Source: Chiridota heheva (lineage: Eukaryota > Echinodermata > Holothuroidea > Apodida > Chiridotidae). Taken from it: 64,000 nucleotides of DNA. Where the stretch lies: NCBI GenBank assembly GCA_020152595.1, contig JAIGNY010000879.1, forward strand, positions 113,501 to 177,500, in the 5' to 3' direction. Below, in pieces: positions 12,536 through 23,955 of this stretch. The notes below the pieces were generated by a model, which saw only the letters and a list, made by a program, of their open reading frames with translations, had not been told where the DNA came from and searched no databases. The translations under genes and the position numbers were made by a program. The first letter of the stretch is position 1, and every line of letters starts with the position of its first letter.

Positions 12536-12845
12536 GGGTGTAGTCATGGGGGTCAACCGGGATATGACCTCCCCCCCTACCTTGTTCCCCCATTGTTTCT
12601 CAAAGGTGCAGAAATTTTGGTAAAAGGTCCATACATTTTACTAAAAGGTCTTAGAAATTTGCTTATAGGTCCAGAAATTGTGCTAAAAGGTCTAGAAATT
12701 TGCCATAAGGTCCAGATTTTAAAGCAATGACCTTTTTTTCTTGCTTTTTAGTCACATTTAACCTCTGAACCATTTAAAAGACACAATTTGGTGAGAAAAA
12801 ATGATGCAGTCAGCAATGTTTTTGTTCTAGGACCGACCATTCAAA
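12536..12845 (+). mobile_element. Dispersed element R5 with internal ~20-bp tandem array, copy 1
   Basis: Begins GGGTGTAGTCATGGGGGTC, then about six degenerate units of AAAGGTCCAGAAATTTTGCT, then AGATTTTAAAGCAATGACCTT and CAGCAATGTTTTTGTTC. The same order recurs at 54455-54765, and partial copies lie at 39172-39410 and 58945-59112. Ends resembling GTGTAGCCAGG / TGGCTACAC suggest a nonautonomous hAT-like DNA element. Confidence 0.65.
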
Positions 12846-12994
12846 ATAAATCTAGGACGAGCTACAATTGCATAAATTACAGACCACCATTTTGTTCTTT
12901 TATTTACTTCATTTTTGTGGATGGTTTTCTCCCCAAATACACTTTGAAAAATCTAGTTTTAATATTGAAATAATGCTCTGACATATGCTACTCT

Positions 12995-13045
12995 CTCGGG
13001 CACAATTTGACTGTCGTTGCCGTGGTGCCGTTAAACCTCACCTAA
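12995..13045 (+). repeat. Possible SINE 3' tail remnant
   Basis: The run TTTGACTGTCGTTGCCGTGG followed by TGCCGTTAAACCTCACC is GC-richer than its surroundings and resembles 3' tail segments of invertebrate SINEs as I recall them. No tRNA-like head is attached. Low confidence. Confidence 0.3.
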
Positions 13046-13690
13046 CAATAAGCAATGATGAAGTGATGAAATTCCCAATAATGATTTTGGTGTATTTACT
13101 AATTACTTACTGTCAATAAAACTTTTCATAACTTTTGATTATGGAACAAAGGGTAAAGCCCTTTGGTATTTTGTCGTTCCAGTGTATGTAGACTTTCAGT
13201 TTCAGGAGTTTGATTCATTTTGTTTGTGCCTGTCATCACAGGTTGGATAGAAAGTAAGATGACTTTCTTGTAGATTTGTCTTACATTCCTTATTTAAGCT
13301 GAAAAATTTACTCTTTTTTTTTTTTTGTAGATCAGAAGGAAAAAATAAAGTGTTAAACAATATATGGTTCTTGTGATTTCCTCTTGTGTATAATTCCTTA
13401 TTGTCTACAGGGCCATAATTCTTCCTCACAAAGTTGGGGTGGGAGAATCAGGGGCAAATATATCTGCCAGGAAGTGGGAAGGGAGTATAACCATTATCAA
13501 ACGAAAATAATAACTCCATGTGAAAGCAGTGGGAATTCCCCCTCTCCCCTATTTTTCTCTGTCCACACTTCTGGGTATTATAAATCCCCATTTCCCCCTC
13601 TTCCCATAAATCAAAAACAACAGAGCCAAACATTTCCTCCATGATCTGAAATGCGAGTAAAACAATTTTTCCAGAAATTCCACGGTAAAG
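13046..13690. other. No gene recognised
   Basis: Contains a T run near 13313-13326 and two overlapping chance frames (86 codons + and 64 codons minus) around 13384-13644, with no recognisable motif. Confidence 0.5.
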
Positions 13691-13691
13691 G

Positions 13692-14640
13692 TGGAGGGTC
13701 TGTGTGTTGGGTGGTGAAGGGGTCTGTGTGTTGGGTGGTGAGGGGATCTGTGGTGAGGGGGTCTGTGTGTTGGGTTGTGAAGGGGTCTGTGTGTTGGGTG
13801 GTGAGGGGATCTGTGGTGAGGGGGTCTGTGTTGGGTGGTGAGGGGTTCTGTGTGTTGGGTGGTGACGGGTTCTGTGAGTTGGGTGGTGAGGGGTTCTGTG
13901 TGTTGGGTAGTGAGGAGGTCTGTGTTAGGTGGTGAGGGTGTGTTGGGTGGTGAGGGGTCTATGTGTTGGGAAGTGAGGGGATCTGTGTGTTGGGTGGTGA
14001 GGGGATCTGTGTGTTGGGTGGGTAGGGGGTCTGTGTTGGGTGGTGAGAGAATCTGTGTGTTGGGTGGTTAGTGGTATGTGTGTTGGGTGGTGAGGGGATC
14101 TGTGTGTTGGGTGGTGAGGGGATCTGTGTATTGGGTGGTGAGGGGCGTGTGTGTTGGGTGGTGAGGGGGTCTGTGTGTTGGGTGGTGAGGGGGTCTGTGT
14201 GTTGGGTGGTGAGGGGATCTGTGTGTTGGGTGGTGAGGGGTTTTGGGTGGTGAGGGGTTCTGTGTGTTTGGTGGTGAGGGGGTCTGTGTGTTAAGTGGTG
14301 AGGGGATCTGTGTGTTGGTGGTGAGGGGGTCTGTGTGTTGGTGGTGAGGGGGTGGGGGTGGTGGGGGTCTGTGTGTTGGGTAGTGAGGGGTCTGTGTGTT
14401 GGGTGGTATGGGGTCTGTGTGTTGGTGGTGAGGGGTATGTGTGTTGGGTGGTGGGGGATCTGTGTTGGGTGTTGAAGTGGTCTGTGTGTTGAAGTGGTCT
14501 GTATGTTGGGTGGTGAGGGAGTCTGTGTGTTGGATGGTGAGGGAGGTTGGGTGGTGAGGAGGTCTATGTGTTGGGTGGCGAGGGGGTCTGTGTTGGGTGG
14601 TGATGGGGTCTATGTGTTGGGTGGTGATGGGGATTTGTTT
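13692..14640 (+). repeat. G-rich minisatellite, ~24-bp unit
   Basis: About 40 degenerate units of GTGTGTTGGGTGGTGAGGGG plus TCT or ATCT, with strong G-over-C asymmetry on this strand. Unit length varies because parts (GTGTGTT, GGGTGGT) are gained or lost. Each unit has several GG/GGG runs, so G-quadruplex formation is plausible. Glycine/valine-rich frames across it are repeat products. Confidence 0.95.
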
Positions 14641-15349
14641 GTGGACAATTATTTCTTGAAAAGGGATTAGAGCCGCCCCATATCCCCCTTTAAATTAGTC
14701 AAATCATGAAACTTTTGCTGCATTTATTTTTACAAATGGTTTGTCTCTTTCTAACAATGCCTTATCTTCGAAAGCTACGGTTTTTTTAAATAATTTTATC
14801 TTTAAATAAAATAGGGGCCTAATCCAGAATCGATATAGAGATTATTCTGGATAAAATCTTAAAATTTCTTGAAATAGTGGCACCTTCAATCGTATCGACA
14901 CATGACTCGGGCGATCAATGACGAGAAAATGATTTAAAAACGCTTAAAATCTGAACCAGGCAGAGACAATTTGTGACAATAAGGCGGCAATAAAAATGGC
15001 CAGAAGCATCTGTAATTGTTATAAGTGAATCATGTCGAAAGCAAAAAAACAAATCTAGGTTTGTTTGGTGATTTGTGTCAAAAAGTGGAAGATTTTTCTT
15101 TTCTTGTTTCTATCGCAGACCTGCCCCAAGCAATCTTCACCGGCTGCTCCGCATTCATATTTCTTGGCATTAGGTTTCACATTAACTTTCTTGAAAAATA
15201 TCAAATTTGACTCAGAATGTAGAACTTGTCCAATTTCAAGAGGCAAACGATAAAGGAACAATTTATTTATGAATTTGGTTTGTCGTCAGATATTAGAAAT
15301 ATATTGCAAAATCAAAACAGTATGAAAATTCAGACAGATGGTGGACTAA
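14641..15349. other. No gene recognised
   Basis: AT-rich spacer. Overlapping frames of 60-70 codons at 15025-15261 on both strands have no recognisable motif. Confidence 0.5.
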
Positions 15350-15465
15350 AGCAAGTTTCTTGCTCAAGGATGCAATGCAATGCTCGCGTCGGGAAGCGAA
15401 CCCGTTACCTTTCGAATACGAGCATGACTCCTTACCACCTGAGCACCCGCCCTATCCCGTACCAA
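15350..15465 (-). mobile_element. tRNA-derived SINE, family S2
   Basis: Read on the minus strand: A-box-like GTGCTCAGGTGGTAAGGAG, then GAAAGGTAACGGGTTCGCTTC with a B-box-like GGTTCGCTTCC, then a tail TTGAGCAAGAAACTTGC. The order and spacing fit a tRNA head. Related heads occur at 47185-47258 (+) and 55868-55975 (minus). Confidence 0.65.
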
Positions 15466-16079
15466 TAAAGTATCTGATTACCTATATTTAAAGGAATATT
15501 CCAATTACAAATGGAGACGAAATAGTTTTTGTTCTTTATTATTGCGATAACTTTGTTAAGGGATTTGTGCAATGCATGACCGTAACTCTCCTTCACAGAG
15601 TGTATGGGTGTGTGTGTGTTGAGGTTGGGGAGGGGGAGCGCATGGGTCATACATTCCCTCCACTAAATAGGTGTTTTTTCACAACTTTATGGTTTTATTT
15701 TAATTTTTTATTCTGCCGAAAAGTGGGGGAAGACATCTCCGTGTCCCCGCAGGAATAACGGCCCTGGTTCAGTCATTCATTTTCTTGTAAAAAAGAAAAG
15801 AAAGGAAAATAATTTAAATAGTGAAAAAATTAACTAAACTTTTTTTTAAATACATTAACCATTGTTAAGAATTGTTAAGAAATATAGGTTAGGACTATAC
15901 CATTCATTTCTACACAGATAAGACAGCCTTTTAACTTTAGAATCTCCTTATAAACCTGTTATTGAAATTCGATTTTTGAACTCTTTCTCCACCATTTTGT
16001 TTCTTTTGAAGTACTTTTTTACATAAGAGGACCTAATTCTTTAGAAATAAATTCATAAGGGGAATTAATTCTTTAAGAA
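15466..16079. other. No gene; F1/F3 MITE fragment
   Basis: Holds a GT/G-rich stretch at about 15602-15640 and, near 15940-16020, a fragment (CCACCATTTTGTTTCTTTTG AAGTAC) that matches the terminal-repeat interior of F1 elements. No gene seen. Confidence 0.45.
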
Positions 16080-16545
16080 TTAAATCTTTAAACAGAAAGA
16101 ATACCGAGAAGAAAGCATTCAAGAATCCGTTATCTGGTTATAGAGATATGCAAACTTAAAGGAAATCGCTCGGCTCAAGAAATATCATAACAACAACGCG
16201 GATAAATCCGGCCATGCTTCCTCTGACGTCACAATCAGCTGCTTCTTACAGAGAGGCTTGAACCACACAACGGGTGAAATTTTCATTAAATCGACACTAC
16301 CTGTGCAACGAATGTATGCGTGATCGGTGATTGGTCAATAGAATACCAATAAGAAAATTTAGTGATTCAATTTCAATTGAATTTCTTGAGGGGAGCGATT
16401 TTCTTTAAACTACAGTCTCACATTGTGTATAGAATTGACTGAAATTAGACTAGTTGTGACGTCACATTCCTTCACGTCTTTATGTATCATACTATAATTT
16501 CCTTGCAATTTTGTAGTTTAGAGCAATTGGACATGTCAGGAGAGT
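16080..16545. mobile_element. Degenerate F1 MITE copy
   Basis: GAAAGCATTCAAGAATCCGT near 16113 and GACTGAAATTAGACTAGTTG near 16438 with a following TGACGTCACA match successive segments of the F1 left terminal repeat. They are separated by about 270 bp of other sequence, so the copy is broken by an insertion or rearrangement. Confidence 0.5.
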
Positions 16546-16622
16546 AGAGATATGGAGTCTTTTATTATTCGTCACCTGGAGAAAGTTTAAAGAAGAACAA
16601 TTTAATTAGTAAAAGCAAATTG

Positions 16623-17169
16623 TTAAAGGATTAGATCAGGGGTCAAGCAAGTTTATCTTATATAAAAGAGGTCTTCAAAATAGACAAAATGGTGATGAAC
16701 GCATTCAAAAATCTTATTCCGTTAGGGAGATATTTAAGTGTTAAGTTTGGTATCATTGAAATCAGAGTAGTTGTGATGTCACAGCCTCAGGTTCCTCAAA
16801 GTCTTTATGTATTTTAAAGAAAGTTGATTTATTTTGTTCAGAATTTAAACTATTTTTCTTCAAACTTTCTTCAGGTGGTATATTATAAATTCCCTTTCTA
16901 GATTCAGTTTTATTACTTTTTTGACATATCCCATGGTTTATGAGCCACAAAATTGCAGGACAAAACATAGAATACATACAGATTTTAAAAAATCTGAGCC
17001 TATGACGTCACAACTAATCTGATTTCAGTCGTTTCTATACAAATGATACCAAACTTAAAACTTGAATATCTCCTTAACGGAATAAGATTGTTGAATGCTT
17101 TCTTCACGTTTCTTTAGAAGTCCTCTTTCATATGAAATGTATTTGATCCCCTTGAACTAATCCTTTCAA
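16623..17169 (+). mobile_element. F1 foldback MITE, near-complete copy
   Basis: Starts TTAAAGGATTAG and ends with the complement CTAATCCTTTCAA. Long terminal inverted repeats of about 200 bp share AATGGTGA, TTATTCCGTTAGGGAGATAT, TTTGGTATCATT, a TAGTTGTGATGTCACAG core and their complements. The unique centre includes CTTTCTTCAGGTGGTATATT and CATATCCCATGG. No transposase. The family (see 28355-28904) looks TTAA-flanked, as in piggyBac-type elements; here the right TTAA reads TCAA. Confidence 0.8.
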
Positions 17170-20021
17170 CAGTTCAATTAACTTTCTTGATGAACGTGCG
17201 TGTTTGACCACTGAACTAATCTTTTATTGATTGAAAAGTGCTTTTTGTATCATTCTTTTTGGAATATATTCCATGTAACACTGACTTGGTGTGGGAATTT
17301 GGGAAATGCAAGGGATGGGTGAGCAATTGCCGCACCCCCAACAATTACAAATATATTTGGAGTTAGTATTTGTTTGTTTGTACAGTGAGCGATATATATG
17401 TAGCTGATATGATATAAACAACGCTAAAGAAACAAAAAGATAGAACAAAATATTCAAGCAAGGTTTCATAATACACGGCCAAAACAATTAATGTGGGCGA
17501 AATTTGACCACCGAAATTATTCGAGGAGATATATGTGGAGATCACAAAATCACGATAAATTACAAGAAATCCCCATACAAAAGAGAAAAATGCGGACTCG
17601 GAAAGGGTGACAAAATCCCCCTTACCCCCTCTCTCTCTCCTCCCTTCTCCCGCTCGGCCTCTGTAATCCAAGCTATGTATTCAGTACTGTGTTAACTTGA
17701 AAACCGCGTCTAGCAACACACTGACAAAGCGAAAACAAAACAAGATCCATATTTTGACAAGATTCTTGAGATGTTGTTGGATCCGATATTTTTAAGCTAT
17801 AAAATTCCTTATTAGAACGCTAGAAGCTTCGTCACTGGCTAAGCACATAGCAACTTTACGCGATGGCGCCTGTAGACGCGCCTGTTACACGAAGTGGGCG
17901 GAAATTCGATAATCCAGGACCATTTAATTCGTTGACCAAACACAATGAAGACGGGATAACTTAAATACCCCTCTGACACTAGAACATGAGCTTAATGTCA
18001 TTAGTTTCCAATCGTAGCTTCAAGTGTAGGTCAATTTCGCGGGGAATTTCGTTAAGGCGACCATCTACAACAAAAAATATTAATTCGTTTTAATATTTTG
18101 GCGCCAAATATTAACTCCTACGGTATGTGTCAATTCTAATTGGTTTAAGCTAACACGTGACATAATTTGAGTAGAGTAATATTACTGTTGGCCCCTTGGT
18201 GGAAAATGCTGTATATAGCTTTCGAAATAATTGTGTACTTTTCATTGTTATATTTTCCGAGGCTGTGCAAAATATTTACCACCAACAGACCAAAGAATCA
18301 TAAATATATTTATAGGCCTGCTCAACTTCAGTAAATTGTTTGCAAATTTGTTTGCACATGCAAATCTCAAAACAAACTAAATTGAAGGTTTACATTACTA
18401 TGTTTAAAATAGAACATACGACGCAATTTATTTTCCGAGCGGCTGGACCCCGAGAAGGATCCTCCCCCCCCCCTCCCCTCCCCCTCTCTCCACCTGCTCC
18501 AAACCCAAACAAAAATTAAATGTAAGGTCACCTTGTCAGCTTGTAAGTTTCAGGTGCTAAAATGAAATAACAATGTTACGTATTCGTCAATTAATATGTC
18601 ATTTTTTAAATGCAATTTGTGAAGAATGAATAGACACGCCTCTTTATTTATATGGACTACGCAATGCTTGAAGAAGAGCCAGGTGAGGAGTCTGGTGTAA
18701 AGATAAAATTAAGGAGAGGAATTTGAAGAATTAGCCTACATACTGACATAAAATTACCCCCACCTGTTCCGTATATGCGACAATGCTTTTCCCCAAAATA
18801 ATTATTGTCTGACACTGAGTGTATCTTGGTCCCAATTCAAAAGATGGAAAGTTCCAACAGAATTTCAGGAAAATGTCGATTTTACAGACAATGGAATCTT
18901 AGATGAACAATATCGTACCTTTTATACCTTTCAATAATATATTTATCAAAAATATTTTATCAAAATTATTATTGAAGGTAAAAAAAACAATTTGATGAAA
19001 AAGTGGGTGACTGAAATACTAAACAGCCCCCTCCCCCTTCCTCCCCACACATACACACACATCCCCGACTCACCATTTCAAACGCCTATAAATGCGTCGT
19101 AATCAGTGGTGGGCGTCGGGGAAAATTGTAAGTTCAGTGTTACTTGCTTCAAACCATATTTTCTGTATTTTGGTTTATGGTTTATGACACTTGGGTCAAA
19201 ACTTGAAGTTTTGAGTATCGCTTAATACGGGCGGCTGTAAGATGTTTTATTTAAAAAGATTAACATCTTTTGAATTATACATATAATTCAAGCATGTTTA
19301 TATTCATGGCAAGCAAAGCAATGACCAGCAAATCTCTAGATCAGCCACTGCTGAGTATCTCCTTTGCAACAATTTTCTCACATCCTGCACTGCATTTTAT
19401 TGTTGCTCTGACCCCCCCCCCCTCCCCCTTATCTCCTTCCCCTCCCCTTTCGGCCCACGATCGGGGAACTAATCATCCTGAATGATCAACATGGAATGTG
19501 ATGGGACGTAGTGGCGGCACTATGATAATGTATTGGCTATAATTTGTCCCCTTTAAGAAATGTATAGGCCTACAATGCATTTCTGATTCAACCCAAGGTT
19601 GGCCTATTACCGACCGAATATGGCAAATTTGGCCATTTTGTGTCATGTTTGGCCGGTACAATTTATTCAGTGAAATGAATTGCAATTTGGCCAATTTTAC
19701 TTACTCTTTCCTTTAATTTCAATTTTAACTCATACAACAATTACTGACACACATCTATTTTTAGCATTTGTGATATCAGAGCGTCGAAACTCCTAATATA
19801 CTGTCAAATGATATTTGTTTCCATTTGACTTTGTGAAAAGTTTTGCGGAAACGAAAACAAATACATATCTTTATCTTGTTTTTTACATCGTTTGGTATTT
19901 CTTTCAATGATTCAGTCTATTTGAAAATGATTTGGTCGTTTTTTGCCCAATTTGGCCGATTTTCAATGGATATTTGGCCGGCAAACGTATGCAACATGGG
20001 CATAATTGGTTTAAAATATGA
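17170..20021. other. No gene recognised
   Basis: About 2.8 kb. An F1-end-like remnant (GACCACTGAACTAATC) sits near 17207-17222. CpG-richer sequence occurs around 17860-18060. C-rich low-complexity runs lie near 18463-18487 and 19411-19445. Frames of up to 102 codons (17363-17671 minus) show no recognisable domain. Confidence 0.45.
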
Positions 20022-20465
20022 TCTAAAACAGAAAAATATTCCACTAAAATTAGTTAGAAATTGACCAATTTACAGCATTTTAACGTTTTAGCTGATATTG
20101 CGCAACAATGTGTAACATCAATGGGGAAAGGATCCTTCATTACTTTTTGTAAATCCTTTGTTTTTTTTATTCCTGTCAATGTTGTCTGAAATATAGAGTT
20201 GGACTTCGGGCAAAATTTGATGGAACTTTGTCACACTTCGAATCATCATGTATCTAAAAAAAATATTCTAAAATTTTACAAGCAGCTGAATTTGAAGAAC
20301 AGAATTTAAAGAATTAGATAAAGATTTTGAGATGTGTTCCTCTTAGTATATCACAATTTCCGGACAAATTAACAAATCATGAAACTTTGTTTAGTCATAA
20401 CTTGAAAACTAAATAAGCTTTTTACAAATTTCAAAAACTTTTCTACTCAGAACTCCATGCTCTTC
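20022..20465 (-). repeat. Dispersed repeat R1, copy 2 (inverted)
   Basis: Reverse complement of 1-440, colinear over the whole length with small indels. Together they form an inverted pair about 20 kb apart. Confidence 0.8.
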
Positions 20466-21599
20466 CACCTACAGACCTATCTCCTTTAAACCATACACCC
20501 TTATATGTTCCGTTCTAATTAAACTCACTCCCTCAGTGAGTTTCTCCAAGCGTTTCTGTGCGATAAGGCTTTTTCAGTTACTACACCTCATAATTAGAAG
20601 GCAAAAAAAAAAGACTCATTAGGTCTCCCTGACCAAATGAAATCATGTAACATGATGTTCATTAAAAAGAGTTCTGAAGACCCATATCATGGCTCAAGCA
20701 TGTTCTATCTTGTGTGTAATGGCTGTACTCGTTTCCATTGTGTTGTTGCTTTCATTGTTGTCTGCTATGTTTTTCATAAAAAGTTTCGTTACTGAATATC
20801 TGAATCTGAATCGGTTAAGTCGACAAAAATCCTTCAAGAGGACATGAACGCCAACCGAGCAATAGATCGGTATTGCGCATGTCTCGATCTCCCGAGCGGG
20901 CGAACTCCGATGTTTCCCGATAGGGAGTACGAACCGGACTACTGAATAGATCCGCTTTAATGTGTATGTGATAGCTGACGGGCACGATCGCAAACGTACT
21001 TTTTCCCCCGCGGTCAGCCAGTATGCCGATAAATACTTTTAGTTGATGACCAGATATTGAAACGGATGATTGCCCTCTATATTATGATCATGCTTTAGCT
21101 GCAATGCACTTTTGAACTTTCTTGCATGTCTTACTGTGTCATTATAAATTATCGGGTTGACGTTAACGTTTTGCTAAAAATGTTTTCAGGCATTTATAAG
21201 TGCGATTATTAGTTATTATCGGATCATTTTTCACGTGCATTCCATCGTGTACTTCACTTCCTAGGTTCTACAAATAAACAAAAATAATAATAATAATAAT
21301 AACCATCATCGGTTTTCAGAAACTTATTTTCGTCAAGGAAAGCGACAAACTGTTTTTATACCAGAGAGCTACATCTACTAATTTCTCAATAACTTGAAAA
21401 TTCATCAAATCCTAAGACGATCCTCTACACAAGTGTACTGTGGTATTCTGTTGTCTTAAGTAAGGGAATGAACTCCCTGCTTAAATCATCTTGCCGAAGC
21501 GCCCATTATAATCTGTCGGACTTAATTTCACACGTCAGCTTCGGATCATCGGAGCTGAAAATAACTTATTATCTCTGATCCGATCCTCCTTTACAAGAA
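20466..21599. other. No gene; possible upstream sequence of the exon at 22205
   Basis: Mostly unique sequence. 20820-21010 is less AT-rich and CpG-containing, unlike the surrounding repeats, and includes a 99-codon minus-strand frame (20694-20993) without a recognisable domain. A short (AAT)n tract lies at 21284-21300. Could hold regulatory DNA, but no specific site is supported. Confidence 0.35.
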
Positions 21600-22203
21600 A
21601 ATAGTTCCGGTTTCTTTATACGGATATTATTTTAGCTCTTGGAAGTGAATAATAACTTTGTTGTACACCCTCCGGCATGGACTAGTTAGGGTAACGAAAG
21701 AAGTTGGTAAAGATAGTGTTTTGTACCAAACAAGTCGCAGGTTTTGACAGTTGAAACCCGCGAGCTCGCTGCACACTCAGCCAGTTAGGAGTCATTTAGC
21801 ATTGAGTACGACTTAAACAAGAAGTACAAGCTTGAACCTCATCTAACGTTTCATCATTTTTGTCTCTTTTTCAAGTTTTTGTCAGTTGTGATATCCTTGC
21901 TGTTCATTTATTTATTTTTCTGATTTGGAAATGTTGTTAAACTTTTGAAGTGGCTTTACTTTTCTTGACAAGTTCGTGCGTTGGAAAAATGGAAATGAAA
22001 GTTGTGAATTTGGAATAAGTAGTACCGGCCCTTTCGAAGGTTTTTTTTTAAATATTTATTTATTTGATTTAATCCAAAGATTTTCTTGGTAGATCGCAGG
22101 TGGTGTAGAATTTCAGCTACACTCGTATAAATTTTGTATTTTAAAAGTTTCGTAACGAGTTGATTTAAAGAGAGATATTTGCTTTGTTGTCTTATCACTT
22201 CAG
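21600..22203 (+). promoter_or_regulatory. Putative promoter / 5' UTR region of the exon at 22205
   Basis: Repeat-free sequence upstream of the only credible coding exon. No TATA box is evident; ACACTCAGCCAGTT near 21775 could act as an initiator. The last bases, TTTGCTTTGTTGTCTTATCA then CTTCAG, look like a 3' splice site ending at 22203. If so, part of this region is an intron and transcription starts further upstream. All of this is inference. Confidence 0.3.
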
Positions 22204-22204
22204 C

Positions 22205-22411
22205 ATGAAAATTTCCGGCGCGAACATGGAGATATTTTTAGGAGTATTTTACACGAGACACCGTTTATTAACTTTAATTTTTTTTCTTTGTTTTGGAATA
22301 AGTACGGATATATTTGTAGCAAGTCAAAGCACTGATTTGAGCCAATTGCACCGTGACAGGTTTCCCGGTGAGGAAGATACCGAAATTCAGTCAGAAGTTC
22401 TAATAGACACG
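22205..22411 (+). CDS. First coding exon of an unidentified secreted or membrane protein (partial)
   Basis: A 69-codon exon from ATG, in good context (A at -3), to a consensus donor G|GTAAGT, intron phase 0. An in-frame stop lies upstream at 22166, so the start is bounded; a second Met is residue 8. Residues 1-20 are polar with basic residues, 21-33 (LLTLIFFLCFGIS) form a hydrophobic core, and FVAS|QS near residue 40 fits signal-peptidase cleavage. The mature part is acidic (PGEEDTEIQSEVLIDT). This predicts a secretory-pathway protein, but the family is not identified. One weak idea is an ER FKBP (FKBP7/14 type), whose short E-V-x-I-E-V-L strand precedes the isomerase domain; the resemblance is a few residues and may be chance. 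No following exon was recognised. Composition is unlike the surrounding repeats. Confidence 0.6.
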
Positions 22412-22797
22412 GTAAGTTTTCTGGTTTATGTTTATTCGGATTGGTTTTTTTTTAATCTGCAGGTTTAAGGGTTGTATTGAAATCATGAATACTTTCGCTC
22501 GCACAAAATTATTCTCCACTTAAACCGAAACATGGTTCAAATTTAGATATTAAATTTATCTATATGTGTAAATTAATTGGAAATTGTTTGTTGTAAGTTT
22601 TAAACATATTTAATGTCATGGCTGCAATTTTCTCTCAAAAAGTGTGTGTGTGTGGAAAGGGGGCAGGGGAATTTTCCTTCCACAAAGTGAGAGCCATTTT
22701 CTGGCTGCTATCCTCGCATGTTTTTTTAATTATTTTTCAACTGATATATTTTGTTCCCCTATTCCCCAGGAATTCAATACGTGGCCAATGTGGTTGA
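22412..22797 (+). other. Start of intron after the exon
   Basis: Begins GTAAGTTTTCTGG, a near-perfect metazoan donor. The reading frame stops 19 codons further on (at 22466), as expected for an intron. Nothing else is recognised here. Confidence 0.5.
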
Positions 22798-22975
22798 GCT
22801 GTTTAGTTTCACCAGGTATCTGTTGAGATTGTTCTGGTTTCACCAGGTATCTGTTGAGATTGTTCTGGTTTCACCAGGTATCTGTTTAGATTGTTTTGGT
22901 TTCACCAGGTATCTGTTGAAATTGTTCTGGTTTCACCAGGTATCTGTTAAGATTGTTCTGGTTTCACCAGGGAGA
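22798..22975. repeat. Minisatellite, 31-bp unit, ~6 copies, in the putative intron
   Basis: Unit contains GTTTCACCAGGTATCTGTTG then AGATTGTTCTG. Each copy contains CACCAG|GTATCTG, which resembles a splice donor, so the array brings several cryptic donor-like sites within 600 bp of the exon. Confidence 0.93.
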
Positions 22976-23904
22976 TATAGACTTGTTAGGATCTGGAAAA
23001 CACTGCAAATTGAGCGGCTGAATATATTCTGCAATTCCGTATGGGGAAATTTAAATTTATGACTACAAATTAAAAAAAAAAAATCTTAAAGTTTCTTTTC
23101 TTGAATATTTCACAATTGTGTATTCTTTTTAACTAAATGGTTAGAGAAACAATATAAAGGAGAGCCGCTCTCACGCTATCTTACGCAGTATGCCTGCATG
23201 CATACCACTGTACCATTCGTGCTGAAATTGTTATTACTCGAGAACACAAAACAAACGCCGTGCCGGTAGATACCCCACATGGGAATAGTAATTTAAGCGT
23301 TTACCTGGTAGCGTTATGTTTCGTTAATACATACGTGTGCGAGGATCAACATTGGATATTTTTAATTTTTTGTTTTGCTTTGTATCCTAATTTGCCGGTT
23401 GAACAATTCTTGTGCAACATAACACTGTTAATGGTATTATGTGTCTGTTGTATGCCATATCCATACACCGTCGTATGTGCAGTGTTTGCGTGAAATATCT
23501 GGCATGGTGAAACAGTAAAAAAAGCGATTTATACGAAATTAGGTCTACGATATCGGAATAAAACATGCGTTTACATGCCCGTAGCCAGGAATTTAAAAGG
23601 GTGGTTCGTTTTGAAAAAAAAGGGCAACAAACTTTGAAATTACATAGTTTCTATATTCATTTTAAAACAGCACTTTCTCAACAAAAGCGGGTTCGTTTGC
23701 TCGGGCGAAGCCCCCAATGGCGCCATGCACCAAACTGGGGACAATTAGCCCAAAAAGTTTCGTGGGATCACGTCCTTGTCATACGAAAGTAAACTGGTTG
23801 AATTGTGTCCCTGTTCCAATATCCGTAAACAGTACAAGTGATTCTGCAATAACCTTTAGTGGATCATGTGACTCCCCCCCCCCCCCTCCCTTCTCTTACC
23901 CATT
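22976..23904. other. No exon recognised; possible DNA-element end
   Basis: A run at 23070-23079, AT-rich sequence, and CCCGTAGCCAGGAATTT near 23578, which resembles hAT-like ends seen elsewhere in the window. Frames of about 75 codons have no recognisable motif. A C-rich run lies at 23875-23887. Confidence 0.4.
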
Positions 23905-23955
23905 GAGACCTCCAGTATTTCAGTCGTACGCTCAGTCGCCTTAGTTACCTGCCTC
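23905..23955 (-). mobile_element. tRNA-derived SINE head fragment, family S3
   Basis: On the minus strand: GGGAGGCAGGTAACTAAGGC followed by GACTGAGCGTACGACTGAA. It matches the head at 26925-27003 (GGGAGGCAGATAGCTCAGTC, then GTACGACTGA). The B box is missing, so it is a partial copy. Confidence 0.5.

Noticed and set aside
20694-20993. 99-codon minus-strand frame as a gene
   Set aside because: No recognisable domain, no splice or start evidence beyond chance; kept only as a note on the GC-richer region.
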